Shown here piece after piece: positions 1-13,400 of a stretch of DNA of 64,000 nt (within the stretch, counting starts at the first letter, position 1; the number at the start of each line of letters is the position of its first letter). A program made the translations under genes and the position numbers. The notes under the pieces are model-generated. The model ran no database searches, had not been told where the DNA came from, and worked only from the letters and a program-made list of their open reading frames with translations. The stretch covers positions 29,817,001 to 29,881,000 of the forward strand of contig JAZBRS010000023.1 in the NCBI GenBank assembly GCA_037176725.1, given 5' to 3'. This DNA comes from Posidonia oceanica. Its lineage: Eukaryota > Streptophyta > Magnoliopsida > Alismatales > Posidoniaceae.

Positions 1-819
1 AAAATCCTTTGAATTAGAAGCCGATTGATGAATCTGTTGGGCGTTTTTCATAACCCAGCAGACGCTCCCAATTCTTCTTATTTGTGATGATGGCAGTACC
101 GTCCCCTTCTTTCAATTTTCACTCATGCCTCGGCTGTTGGAGTTGGCAACATAGAGCATTTTCTAGTAAAAAGACTGGCTAGCAATTATGTCCGCTTAGT
201 GGGTTCCATTCAGCATTCCCTCAAATGATTCCTTGCGTGTGAGAAACTGAGACAGTCAACCTTACACAGATGTTCTAGTAGATCAGCATTCAATCATTTC
301 TTGATTTGATGTTATGAATTTTACCACAAGAGTAGAGCTGTAACACAACGGGCTATCTGGAGCCGTTTCTTAGCTACCATCAAGTATTCCTGACGTGCTT
401 TCCACCTGCACAACAAATGAGAGTCAACACTTCTTTGTCTGGAGTAAATTCCTGGCCAGGATCTTCAAATTCCCAAGATGAGACTGGGGCTTATTCTTTT
501 CAACGTGCATGGGAATCAGGAAATCTTCAACAAGAAGGTCGAGTTATTTTGAAACACTTTTCTTTGTTCATTATCTCTTGCTTTACTTTTTGTGTGAGTT
601 GAAGCTGTTGCCAACGAACAAGTTGCTGTAAGAATTCAAGGAGATAGGTTTAAATCTTCTATTGATATTTTCGTTGCTTTCGAGGATATTGTTTCATTGT
701 AGCATTGCCATATTGATGAATAAATGCAGTTCGATTAAGACATTGAGTTTTTTCTGTTTGATAAGTCTACCCAGCTATTTTACGTGTAGACCATGCAAAT
801 CTTTTCATTCATGAGTATT
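1..819. other. No gene recognised
   Basis: Short ORFs only, the longest 61 codons, and none resembles a known family. The segment is moderately AT-rich. An AATAAA-like hexamer near 718 could belong to a transcript ending here, but no exon could be assigned. Confidence 0.4.
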
Positions 820-1000
820 TGATGTGAAATCTTCCACTCTCAATCTCTGAGCATAACAGAATGATTCAGGGGTATTTATGGATGTATATCAGTTAGTTAC
901 ATAGGAGAAGTTAGTTACATAATGACATCAACAGACATTAGCTAAGTTAATTAGCTCTTAATTACAATGTTAAGCTATCAACTAATCCTTCTCCTTAGCA
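820..1000 (-). repeat. LTR of deleted Copia (3' LTR)
   Basis: Runs tgatgtgaaat to cttagca on the plus strand and is matched by 1491-1670 with scattered substitutions and short indels. Confidence 0.8.
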
Positions 1001-1132
1001 TGCCCCTGCAAGCGAAACCGTGAGGAAAGAACAGTGAGCTTGGTTGTTCATGGAGTGAATCATTTGCTTGACAGAGGCTTAGTCATGCCGTCTGCAATCT
1101 GATCTAACAGTCGAAACAAAATGTACTTCTAA

Positions 1133-1369
1133 CTACTTTGCAACCTTCTCCCTAACAAAATAATAATCAAGTGCAATGTGTATAGTTAGATAAGTAGCTC
1201 CAAGATTATCCCACCAAACTATTGGAACTCTGGAAGCTTTGACACCCAATTCTCCCAAGAGGGACTGAATCCAGACTAGTTTAGCTGTGACATGAGCAAT
1301 TCCACGATACTCTGCGTTAGTGCTGAATCTGGCTATGGTGGTTTGTTTCTTGAATTTCCAAGAGACCAA
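1133..1369 (-). pseudogene. Copia RNase H fragment
   Basis: The 78-codon minus-strand frame contains SWKFKKQTTIARFSTNAEYR and IVWWDNLGATYL, the Copia RNase H signature of S-T-AEYR followed by DN. Its C-terminal part is shortened (normally longer before YHFVREK). Nothing upstream of the RNase H survives. Confidence 0.85.
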
Positions 1370-1490
1370 GTTAGGACCTAAGTAAATACGGAATTAAGTC
1401 ATTTGTGGTCTCTTCTAGGTGCTACAAGTGTCTCTTTTTAGAAATGAGTGGTTGTATATGATGGATCTTTTTTAGCTCTAATACCATATT

Positions 1491-1670
1491 TGATGTGAAA
1501 TCTTCCTCTCTCTCAATCTCTGATCTTAACAGAATGATTGAGGGGTATTTATAGATGTACATAGTTACGTAGGAGAAGTTAGTTACATAATGACATCAAG
1601 AGACATTAGCTTAGTTCATTAGCTCTTAATTACACTATTAAGCTATAAACTAATCCTTCTCCCTAAGAAT
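1491..1670 (-). repeat. LTR of deleted Copia (5' LTR)
   Basis: Second copy, next to the primer binding site. Its outer end near 1666-1670 no longer ends in CA, so the right edge is approximate. Confidence 0.75.
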
Positions 1671-2810
1671 GAGGATAGTCATGACATACACAACAGCCGT
1701 AAGATTACCCGTCAAACCAAAACTCTTGGGGTTGGCAGAAGTTTGGCAGTTGATTAGTGGATACTGCTAGTCACTTATGAAGACTATTTTTTGGCATGCC
1801 TCCACGGTTCTATCGACACGCCCATGTTTCAACTTGTCATATAATATTAAAATATTGTGGTACAGGTTCATTTATATAATAAAAGGTTCTTTTTGGTCTA
1901 GGTGTGATTTGTTTTCGGTCCCTTGCTTTCCTAGTATAACTTGCTTAAGATAACTAATGCAACGGATTGTTTCACATCTAAAGTGCAGTTTTTCTTGTCC
2001 TCCCGAATTTTAGTTTCAGAAAATGAGACTCGTACCTGTCTGGTATTACTCATCGACAGGTAGAAGAAAATGAGGGTTTTTTTAGTAACAGGGTTCGGAA
2101 ATGAAATTTTATGAGCTTGGAATATGACTTGTCAGTTTGTCGAGGAAACATTTTAGACCTTTCTGTGGAGATTATTGAAACTGGATTTGGATGGTTAATT
2201 ATTGTCTGTCCCGAAAACGGATATACTAGAGATTCCTTTGAATGAGTTAGTGGACTAGGGGAATCTTGTCATGGCTAGGAACCAGTGGTAAAAAATGATA
2301 TATAATTCTTACTAACAAAATAGCTGGAAGAGGTCTCGATTATTATAGTCGTGATGACAGTGGTGAATCAGAGATTGGGTTCCCAGTGGAGGTATAAAAG
2401 CTGTAGGATGCCATTTGATGGAATATTCTTCACCATTTCCTTTTAAATAAGCGAGAATCCCTTGGTAATGTTTTGTTGATCTAGAAGACTCTTTTGGGGC
2501 CTTCGGACAGAAACCCATCCTACAGATTTGCTTTCGAATTAGTTAGTTCACTATAAGCCATTATTTTTTCATACTAATTCCTGCATGTTTCTCCTTGTGA
2601 TTTCATCTTTGACATTCTGGGTAATACCAGGCTGTAGCTGTTGATGACATCCGCAATCGAGGACTTATATCATTTTTCAGTTACCATGAGTGGTGCTAGT
2701 TCCTTCACATTAATTGTTTGACCCCACAATCTGATGTGGAACGTGCATAGATTAATCATTGACTGTTCTCAGTCCAAGCTCTCAGACGGTAGAACGTTGC
2801 ATTGCTTCTT
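1671..2810. other. Intergenic, no gene recognised
   Basis: No ORF over 70 codons with family resemblance and no clear repeat structure seen. Confidence 0.4.
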
Positions 2811-2957
2811 TTCTTTTTTTAGACGGTAGTAGTATTAGTATCAAATCTTAACTCGTCAGGCAAAAAATAAATAAAATATTATATCCAAAGGGTATTAATA
2901 AAATGTTACATGATATCCAAAAGATATCACAAAAGATATATATGATTCTCATATCCA
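2811..2957 (-). mobile_element. 5'-truncated LINE tail
   Basis: Begins with a poly-T tract, so the element is on the minus strand with a poly-A tail. The following block agacggtagtagtattagta resembles the tail at 43311. The direct repeat cattgcttct sits before the poly-T (about 2801) and again near 2957, consistent with a target-site duplication of about 10 bp. Confidence 0.65.
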
Positions 2958-5900
2958 TTGCTTCTCATATCATATCACAAGATATTAACGTTTTCCACTA
3001 ACTTGCATTGTTCTCTCATTTGTTCCACTCAGTATTTGGATCAATAAATAGGTTTTGATCCACATTAAGAGGCAATATCGAGTCAACATTTACTTGACTC
3101 AATGAATTACTGTGGAGATCCAAGTTATATTGCAACAATATGAGAGTTGAGGAAGTAGTCGAGTTAACTTTCTTTTGTCTAGACGTTTCATGGTCTAATA
3201 AAAAAGAAGTTAGTTTCAAAATATGCATAAATATTGAATTAATATCTCGATTATTGTTGCAAAAAACAACTTCATTGTGATTTAACCATAGACACTAAAA
3301 AATTCCCAGAAATAAAGTATTTCAACCCAAATTACATCTTTAATTAACATTATGTCAACATTCGGATGGAAGGCATGCATTAATAACAAATTTACTTTCC
3401 TTGTAGTTGCCTTCATGTGGGTATGAGAGGACCAATCATTTGAGAAGAGAGAGTGACAAGGGTGGTCAGAATTAATGTGGTCGGGGAGGCTCCACATTCT
3501 TTGTTTGAAAGTGGAGGGAATCTCTCTGTAATTCCTTTCTACCCCCCACCAAAGAACCTGAGAAAACCAAGTCTATTTTCAGAGCAACATATGTCCCAAC
3601 GGCTTCTACATCTCTCCTCATTCCAATAGGCTAAGAGCCCAAGAGACGTACATCTTTATTTCTCAAGAAAAGCTGCAATTTGCCATCCATCCATTAAGAT
3701 GAGTGGTCATCTATCACCACAATGGCTTTTGGAAAAGGGTTTGGTGTGTGTATAGATGGTCAAAAGACCATTCCAATGCCAAATCCCTACCCCATGTTGG
3801 TCACCTTCTTTCCAATCAAAAGTCACTACCTGGCCGACCTCTGATTGACCTTTGAAGTGATTATTGACTAATAAATAAATAGAATTAGCAAAAAGAATAA
3901 GAAAATTTTACCCTTCGCTTGGACTGAAGATATTCCTATCTTACTGGTTCAGAGCCGAAGGTGTCGCGTGACTCATCTCAATGGAAATATAATTTGTTGA
4001 TCTTAAGGGAGATTCTAGAGAAATTCGTTTGTTTTTAAATTAACCTTACATATAATTTACCTCTCAAACCTGTACGGTGCTTAATCATCCCCCTAATTTG
4101 AATTGAAATTTTGACAAGAACGTGCAAATTAATGGGAAAGTTTACGTGCAATTAAGACTAATTGGCGTTGCTGTATAATTGAGATTATGAGAATTAGATA
4201 TGACAATAAATCCTACTATGTACTATTCTTCTTAGTTTAATATTCGTGTCAAATTAATCATGTTATTGTGTTTAATACATTTTTTCAACAACACTTACTA
4301 CAATTTAACATAATTACGATTTGTTATCAATGATATCATGTTAGTAAAGATGTATAAGATGTGACGGATGGTGGAACGCTTTCACCAACTTATAAATTCT
4401 TCAAGAAAAACAATCCATTAAAAAGCTAAACATGTTAAAGTCAATTCCAATCTTGTTGAATTAGGTCATATTTGTGTCAAAGTACAGGTATGTTTATTAA
4501 TTACGAATTACGTAAATATTTCGAATGAACTAAAAAAAAATTCAGTTAAATTCGATTCCGTTGTTGTATTGTGCCATCTTGTATTAACCATGATGTGTCA
4601 GTGATTGCAAGGTCTGAGGAGAATCGGTTTTGCTGTATACGTTTTGAATTGAATCACATCTATTGTTTCCTTAATATTTTTTTAAGAACGACTTATATGT
4701 GTTTTTAAGTGGATAAAGTAACACCTTGGTCTACCTTTCGTTGTCAACTTAAGCTTATAGTATGATAATAAGCTATGGTAAATTGGTCATAGACCATGAC
4801 GCGTCTTGAGTAGTTACAATGTTCAACTTTCCCAAATCTTGAGTACTTTGTTCAAAAATGAGTTGCATCCGTTTAAACTAGAAAATATATCTTCTATTAT
4901 GTGTATAAATACTTCACCAAAAATGATTTTTGAGTGAAACTAGACCAACATTGGATGACTTCTTCCTGCAAATTTAGTCCTCTTATCTCTGGGAAGAATT
5001 CAAGGTCCCACCATTTGTGGTGAGAGTTGATGGTGAGATCTTATTAGTTTAGTTCATCTAATCCAAAAAAAAAAAAAAAAAAAAAACTTGTTACAGCATA
5101 GGCTCACTCTTTCCTGGTGTCGCTATTTTGAACTCCATCCATCTCATTAATGGCAATGAGTTCTCACCCCCCGAGACATCTCAAGTAGACCACATCTTCA
5201 TAATGGATCCAACAAAAACTGCTAGATCGTCTCTCGATGACGAATACGCTTCCAAAATCTACACCCCCCCCCCAAACAAGAATTTTATTTCTTTCTTTCT
5301 TTCTTTTTGACAATACCATCTCCCACAAGAATAATATTAACGAGGACCCAAGAGATGAAACGCAACTTGAGTAAATGACCCTGAACAAGGCCCACCACCG
5401 GTAGGCAGAGACCCAAAACGACAGGGCCTATTTAAAGTTGGGAGAGCTCCCATCACCACCACCACCTCTAGTAATCTTATATGAATCATCAGGTCCCACA
5501 GATGATAGCCTGATCTGATGCGACTCCAGAAAGAAAATGGATCGTACAAGTTGTAATTGCCAACCCGACCATCAAGCCACGGACACGTGACTCGATGAAG
5601 AAGATTTCAGATTCAACCACCACTAGTTTTCAGATTTTCTATGGAAGTGAAGACGACTTCACAGCATTCATCTCATTTTTTTATGTCAAAATGAGTGGTC
5701 TAGAAGATGGATATATTTTGTGTTAGGTAGGTCGGTAACGATCCAGTTTCAACTACCATAATTAAATCTATGATTCCCATAGAAAGTGGTTTTCTTTAAA
5801 CATACTCGTATGACGTGGAACTTTTCTTTGAGAGCGAGTTATCAATCCAGAACAAGCGACTAATCCACTGACAGGCAGAGATGTAACTGGTTTTTCAAGG

Positions 5901-7162
5901 GTTTGCATTTACTACATACACTAATCCGTTGTAAAAAGATTTCCCCCAATAAATGAAGCCATAAGTTTCTAGAACTGTTGCAACAGTAACACTCTGGTAT
6001 TGACTCAATGACCCTTACTTGCACCAGTTTTACGCAAATTACCTGCCACGCCATACGGTATACCTGTCCACAACCACAGGCATGGAAAAATCTACAACTA
6101 CCGAAATAAATTCCATAGACGAAACGTGTAAATATCGCATAAATGGTCAAGCCATCCTTACCAGTTGAAACAGATTCCACCACATACTTCTGTCAATTGT
6201 ATGATGCTTTTGAAAAGACGCACACGAAGTAACACTAAGGAAATGGCAGCTTACGGAGAGAAACGTTTAGGGTGAAACCACATCTCAGAGGTCACCTAAC
6301 GCTTGGGGAGCAATTAAACAATCAGATAAATCGCTGGTGGGCATGGTTTCTGCAGGAAAGACCCCCCCACCCCATCCCGTATTGCATATTTGCATGTGCT
6401 AGCTTGACTGGACCTTTTGTTTCTATTCTCATTTGATTCTCCCACACTGAATTCCTCATGTTCACAGTCTCACAGATAAATAATTTAGGATGATGCATCA
6501 GACTGCCTCAAGCCACTTGCAATTAATTAAGGCTTGATGGTCCAATTGTGGTGAGTTCAATTCTTGAAAGAAATTGTCCTCGAACAAACAAAAAAAGGTG
6601 CTGCTTACCTGGAGATTAGAGCAAAGAGTGAAGCCCCGTTGGAAACCTCCAATCATGCTCGGACCGACTGTGCAATTCCAGGAAGCATTGCTGAAGATTT
6701 CCGAGCATCTGCCAATTACCAATTTGACGTACAAGGAAAGCATCTTGCTACAAATTCGTGTAATTTATTGTTGAAAAGGACTCACTGATTATGTTTCAAA
6801 CAATGAGAACGGGCATCTATCAAGGACAATTACGAATGCATGCTTGATGTAAGAGCAATCTTGGGTGCCTTCCTTTATAAAAGAATAAGAAAAAGGAAAG
6901 AGAGACGGCACACACACTTACAAGTATGCATTGTAGCACAAGTATGTTCCTTGTGCCCATAAATACATATGGGCCTCATTCACGTTATGGATACAAATTA
7001 AAATGTTATACGATGGTGTAAAGAGAGTGAAAAAATGATTGGGTCAAAGCTCAAAGAAGCCCACCAACGTTAAAAGAGAGTACACCAAACGTACTACTTC
7101 AGGTGTGACATGACAGGAAGGTGCTCCTTTCATTATTAAAGAGCAGAGAGTGAACGTACTAG
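2958..7162. other. Region downstream of PDX3, no gene recognised
   Basis: The part just below 7163 should include the PDX3 3' UTR, but no canonical AATAAA was identified on the minus strand. Further down are a run of 22 A (5065-5086) and a TTTC microsatellite (5282-5308). The ORFs, up to 107 codons at 5860-6183 minus, show no recognisable domain or codon pattern. Confidence 0.45.
5065..5086. repeat. Poly(A) run, 22 bp
   Basis: Uninterrupted A homopolymer. No adjacent target duplication or retroelement sequence was recognised. Confidence 0.85.
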
Positions 7163-7412
7163 TCATGGGGCCAATCTATCAATGTGCCAAACTAGCTCCC
7201 CATCTGCCTCCCTTAGAGAGTACTGTAGCCTGCCAGCGGAAACAAATGCAAGTAATAAATCATAACACTATCTATTTCCAATTTTACAAAAAAAACAAAC
7301 CCGGCCAATGGATCACCTGTCATGCAAGCGAGATGACTGTCCTTGCCAAAACTCAAAAAGGTTTGGTGTAAGCTTGTAGCCCCCCCAGTACTCAGGCTTA
7401 GGAATCACACTT
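7163..7412 (-). CDS. PDX3: PDX3 exons 13-14: PNPOx C-terminus and stop
   Basis: Exon 13 (7412-7317) completes the split glycine codon from exon 12 and reads [17 protein letters not shown] then [15 protein letters not shown], the conserved FMN and substrate-contact block. The donor is GTGATC. After an 87-bp intron, exon 14 (7229-7163) encodes LQYSLRE...[10 protein letters not shown] and TGA. The W-I-RLAP ending is the universal C-terminus of the family, so this is the true gene end, 13.4 kb from exon 12. Confidence 0.92.
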
Positions 7413-10400
7413 CTATAAATTTATGAAATTGCATAGAACAATCTGAGGTTAATGTCATTCTCCAGATCAAATGCAGATAGTTTGAGAATTTTTCATAGAT
7501 AGTATAGAGCATAAAATTGAACTCTATGCGAATGCAAGAGAACTGTGTTTAAGCAAAAAGAAGACAGACGGCATTGAAAGGTGGGAACACATTGAACAAC
7601 ACCAAAAATGAGATTAAGCAATAGCAAAGTCTTACTTCGCTTCATATCATAAAAGTCAAGTTAAGATAGTTCCATCTTAATTGATAATGTGTTCAACGTA
7701 AGTTTTATAAAATGGCCTCCCATGAGCAAGATGCCCAAATCAATGGTACCTGAACAAAAAATAAGCCCAACAGAAACATACACACCACACAATTTGTCCA
7801 AAAACAGCTGCATAGGATCTTAAAAAATCACACATAGAATGGTAGCATTGAGAATGTCCCATGAGCAAGATGCCCAAATCAATGGTACCTGAACAAAAAA
7901 TAAGCCCAATAGAAACATACACACCACACAATTTGTCCAAAAACAGCTGCATAGGATCTCAAAAAAGCACACAGAGAATGGTAGCATAGAGAATGTCCCA
8001 TGAGCAAGATGCCCAAATCAATGGTACCTGAACAAAAAATAAGCCCAATAGAAACATACACACCACACAATTCATCCAAAAACAGCTGCATAGGATCTCA
8101 AAAAATCACATATAGAATGGTAGCATAGAGAATGTCCCACACAGGCTGACGATGGTTTATAGCTTGGGGTACACAAAGGCAGTAGGTTTCCAGTTGAATT
8201 TTCAATCTTCAATACTCGTAGACCTAAAGATTTAGTTATGGAGCTTTTTTCAGGATTTACATAGAGATTTATATGAATAATACAAGTATCAAGGAGATCA
8301 AATGTATTTCTTTTTAAGAAAAGAGTAGGTACTTGCCAGGTTCCTTAAAATGCAAATATGGACCACATAAATTTCCTGTTTTAAATGAAATGATTTGTGG
8401 TCCCAAGAACAGTATAATATGCTGGTCCAAATATTTAATCTAGAGGAAGTGTGCTATGCAGCTGATGGTCCTGCTAGCGACCACTGTCTCTTTGGTAACA
8501 GACCTGAAATTCATTGCATGGATAGACATAATATCCAGAGCTACCATAACCTTGGGAAATAGCTTTTTTGCCATCATTGACTTTCAACCCAACTAAAATT
8601 TGTTAGCAACTGTTCATTGCAAGAAAGTAATAACAAAGGATCCTTTTATGCATATACGTGAATAGTCAGTAAGCTGAAATGCAAAAGTCAACGGACCCCG
8701 TTATGGAAATACACATAAGAACTAAAATGTTTGGGGTACGGCTCGGCGACGACAAACAATTAAATACATGCATATGTATATAGCTGAGATAATCAGATCA
8801 GGTAACTCCAGAGCATACCGAAGTGTGGTGATGCCTTCCCAAAATCCAACACTTAAATCCCCAATGGTAATACGTTGAAGTTGATCTATGTCTATTAGAA
8901 GAACTTACAGATCAAGAATCATGTGCTTCACAAACTCCTAGTATAAAAATCTAATTACTCAAACTGAATGGTGTTCTACATGATATAAAGATTCATATTA
9001 AGTGATCAGATATTACAATGTAGAAATCACAAAATGACAAAATTTATCCATAGATAATTTAAGCATTAATGATTAAATTCATTGGTTTGGATTTTTTTTC
9101 TTGTGATAGCATGTTGATGAGAAAGAGTGTGAACATTGGCACAAAGATGAGGTTGGTAACCACCTCTTTACGTAAGGGGATGAGGTTGCATAAGTATGGG
9201 CCATCCCCAATCCCCCAACAGTTGTGGGAGTTTAATGCCCTAGGTTTGCCCTTTGGTTTAGCCTATTGTCGAGAAAAACATTGAACCACATCTTAAAAAT
9301 TTGAATTCTGGACTATATTTTTTTGTTTCAATGCCATAGCATAAAAATAACACACTTCCAAGGGACATAATTGTCAAAAAATACACCCGGGAACCACTTC
9401 TCTTTCAAAAAATTCATTAAGGAAGAGACTCCTCATTAGGACTGGGAAGTTGGTTACCGACCACCAGAGATCATGTTGGACCACCCACCAGAAATCAAGA
9501 TCCCTACACTCCCATGAGAGAAGAAAACACCACGGTTGGGAAGAAGAATATACATAGAAGAAACTCTATAGTCTACACAATGGATACTCTACCATGAGAA
9601 AGGAAAACTCCATTGGTATGATCATATCGTATATCATACCATTGTCACGTTTGAGTTCTTTACATATACATACAATGAGCCCTCTAATCACTTGTGATGT
9701 TTCCAGAAGGATATTTGGCACTGCTTCATCAAGATGTTGATTCATTTTCTGTCCCAAATGAGATGGGAATTTGTCACCTCTTTCCCGGACTCTTCCTTCA
9801 TCGATGTCTAGTTTGCGTCATTCCAACAACCGATGGGGAGCACCTCAGTATACGATCATGGGCAGTAAATGGGAGTCCTCTCCCACAAGAGGCCAATTTC
9901 AATTCACCAAACCCAGGTTAATCTCGTGTAGTGATTGTGGACTTGTACAAGGATATTGATTAGATGGTTCATGTATCAGACTCGAATCAGTCTTACGTGG
10001 TATGCATTCCCATCCATGTTGCAACTGATAAGGTAAGCTACGTGTCCCGTGCATGTGACAAATATTTTTGCCATTAAAAACATGACATAAACTTTAATTG
10101 AATAACAGGTTGGTTTTCCTATATGTGCCTACACCTGTAGGTGATTAATCCTAACCATTGGATTCCTTAGGTTAAGATGAGGATTATATTTGGTTTGCCT
10201 TCTCTTCTTCTTCCCCTGAGCCACGCTGCCACTACCACCATCACCACCGCCACTACCGTGGTGTGAGGAAGGAAGATGGAGAGGGAAAGAGGAGGATGGA
10301 GAAAAACAAAAGGATAGGTGGATGGAGGGGGAGAGGGAGGAAGGAGGACAAAGGAGGGAGGAGAGAAGAGGGAGAGGTGGAGGACGGAGGGGGAGGGAAG

Positions 10401-13400
10401 AGGATGATGGAGGAGGGTAGATGGCAAAGGGTGAGGGCATCGGGTGGAGGAGGGAGTAGGGTGAGGGAGAGAAGTGGGACGAGGGGGAGGAAGTTAGGGT
10501 TTTTTACTCGTTTAATTGATGATTAATCATGACCATGGATTTAAATCTACCGGTTTATATGGAATCCATTTTAGGTGCCAATAGCAAACAAGGCTGTAGG
10601 CACCTATAGATACTTTTTCTTGATTGAATAATACATTGATGGAACATGCCTAATAAATGAAAACAAACACTATCAGTATGTATACTAGAGGTGTCTTGTC
10701 GACAATGTGGCTTGACCTTGTTCTAGCCATGTTTTTCCGGAAAAAAGGGATACATCCTCTCATGTCTGAAAAGCATGTAGCCATGTCTAAGTCTGAAATC
10801 GAGTTGACATGGTATGATGTTCCAAACTTCGGTTTCATGTCAGACTTTAGTCATTCCAAAATAGGAAGTGTGTCCTCTAACTCAAACAACAAAAAGGGCT
10901 TTAGAACCCAACCATAGGGAGGGAAGGTGTAGCTTGCTAATCGATACCGCATACCAGCTTGATCGCCCCTATTTTTGAACCAAAAACGGATTGAAGCCGT
11001 TTCGGGTCGTGCTTTTTTCAAATGACAGGACACAGTGGACATATCGGTAGAAACACGATAAAACACCGAAGTCCACTAAAACTTTGATCTTCAATTTGAA
11101 ACTCTAGAATAAGTTAAAGTAAGTAGCAATACACATCTTTATGTCTTTAAATGTGTAGTTTAAACATATATAATAAGGAAAAAGATGTATATACAAGGGA
11201 GTCTAGACTTTAAAACAGATTGAGAATTAGGAAATAAATTTCATAGGTTAACATTCTAAATATCATAATCTATTGATATGATTAGAGTGCCAAACTTAAT
11301 GAAATTTTAAAGTTAATGGGACATATTACCCTGTATCGACATGGACCAACATGGCAACAGCATGAGGCATTTCTTGCATACAGCTAAATGTCGTGTGTCA
11401 AGAAGTCCAGTTGACACATTTCGGTGGAATTTCATCGACACACATTGACATTTGATACCATGGATATGACACTTCTAAACAAGTGGTCGAGCTTCCTAGA
11501 TGCACACCCTATAAAGCTTTTGAAAGATCTTGGGACGGAATCTAGGTAAAGTGGCGAGTGGTGAAAGGCCCCCACCAGCTGGGTTATCTTCAGAAAAAGG
11601 AGAGAATAACTATTTGCATCTGTAGTTACTCCATTTCAATCTTGCAGAAGACATTCAGACAAATGCAAATTCCCAACAGCCCTACAAAGAGAGAAAATAA
11701 TAGTCCTCTTCTCCAATTGTCAATGCATCCTACAATTTCCATCAAATGCAAAATTGGGGAGCAACGGCATAGGCATCACTCACTTGAATAACAAATCATT
11801 GAATTTTATTTGGCCCCAATACAGGTATCAACCATCTATTATAAGATTAGGAACTTAAAAGAAGAGGCTCAAAAATTTAAGCTACTTCCAGTGTGATACA
11901 ATAATTTTTGAGGAAATCAATGAGTGTATTGCAGGAGTTTGCTCAAGGACAAAAGATATAGTTGGCAAAGAAGAATATAAAAAATCAATTATTTGTCAAG
12001 CCAGGAACTATAGTAGCCGACTAAAAAAGCCTAAACCAATCCGAACTTGTGTAGATAGCTTCTCGAAATCTGGCAAAATAACCTTCCGGAATCCAAATTA
12101 AAGTAAGGTTATGTTATCTACATACTACCAAATATCGATGTGTGTCGCCGAAATTTCGTCGACACGTGTCTTATTTTCAATTTTACCGACATAACTCTGA
12201 CTAGATATTGACATAGAAATTTTCTAAACAAATGTAGATTTTTTTACTGTGTTTACACCAACATGATACCAACATACCGACATTTCACCGACACGTATCT
12301 ATTTTTCAACTTGCCGAAATCCGACACGAAACCGACATTTAGAATCTTAGTTATCTGAGCTTTGGGAATATAAATGCCCAATCTGTGTATGCAACTCTTG
12401 CAGTTGTTGACATTTAATAATATTTATTCCTAAAATACTATTTAATATAATTTCATATAAAATAATTTTATATAGATACAATTTTATATGATTACATATA
12501 AAATTTATTTCAAATAAATAATATTTATTATTATTTAAAATGAAATTTAATTATATAAAAATAATAATATTGTCATTTCAAACAAATATTATTGATTTAA
12601 AAATAGTATTTTATAAGTTTAAATAGAATATTGTTTATATATTGTAAAGAGAAAAGACTAAGATATATTATTGATCAAGTTAGGTTACATATATATAGTG
12701 ATTTGGAATACCCACATAGACAAACGGATATATATATAACCACTAACCCATCTAACATACTCTAATAACTCTAACACTCCCCCTCAAGCTGGAGCATACA
12801 AATCTACCATGTCCAGCTTGTTACAAACAGATTTATACTGAGTCACAGACACAACCTTTGTGAACACATCTGTAAGTTGAGTAGAGGAGGTAGTAAAGGA
12901 AGTAGTGATCAGCCCATCCAATACTGTATTCCTACAAAATGACAATCCACTTCGATGTGTTTTGTTTTTTCATGGAACACAGGATTATTGGCAATATAGA
13001 TAGCTGCCTTGTTGTCACAAAACATAGGCATAGCCCTCTTTGGAGGAAAACCAATCTCAGTAAGAAAGTAATAAATGACCTGATCCACATCATTTCGCAT
13101 GCAGTCTGGGCCATCGCTCTATACTCTGCTTCAGCGCTGGATCAAGAGACAATATTTTGCTTTTTACTTCTCCAAGTAACTAAGTTGCCTTCTACAAACG
13201 TACAGTATCCAAAAGTAGATTTTCTGTCTCCTCGATTTCCCGCATATCCGGAATCTAAATAACTAGTAACATCGAGATGACCATGATAACTTTAGCGAAG
13301 ACCTCTAATAGGAGCACTCTTCAAGTAGGACAGACTTTGTAGAGCCGCTTGCCAATGTATCTCCCTTGGTTGATGCATGAACTGACTAACCAGTCCAACT

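Larger units (their letters stand above)
820..1670 (-). mobile_element. Internally deleted Copia-type LTR element (0.85 kb)
   Basis: Two diverged direct repeats of about 180 bp flank only about 490 bp. Immediately inside the right repeat the minus strand reads TGGTATTAGAGCT, a tRNA-iMet-type primer binding site (about 1473-1486). The interior keeps an RNase H fragment. The element is therefore oriented minus and has lost gag, protease, integrase and RT. The left repeat runs TG to CA; the right end is mutated, and I could not fix a target duplication. Confidence 0.8.

Noticed and set aside
5860..6183. 107-codon minus-strand frame downstream of PDX3
   Set aside because: Cys-rich by chance; no spaced zinc-finger pattern, no known family, no supporting splice context.
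7740..8091. Two similar 70-codon minus-strand proteins
   Set aside because: Simply the 139-bp tandem repeat read through; the frame differs along the repeat and no protein match is recognised.
10129..10526. Overlapping open frames of 86-103 codons on both strands
   Set aside because: They are translations of a pyrimidine/purine low-complexity tract; no domain, and both strands are open for the same reason.
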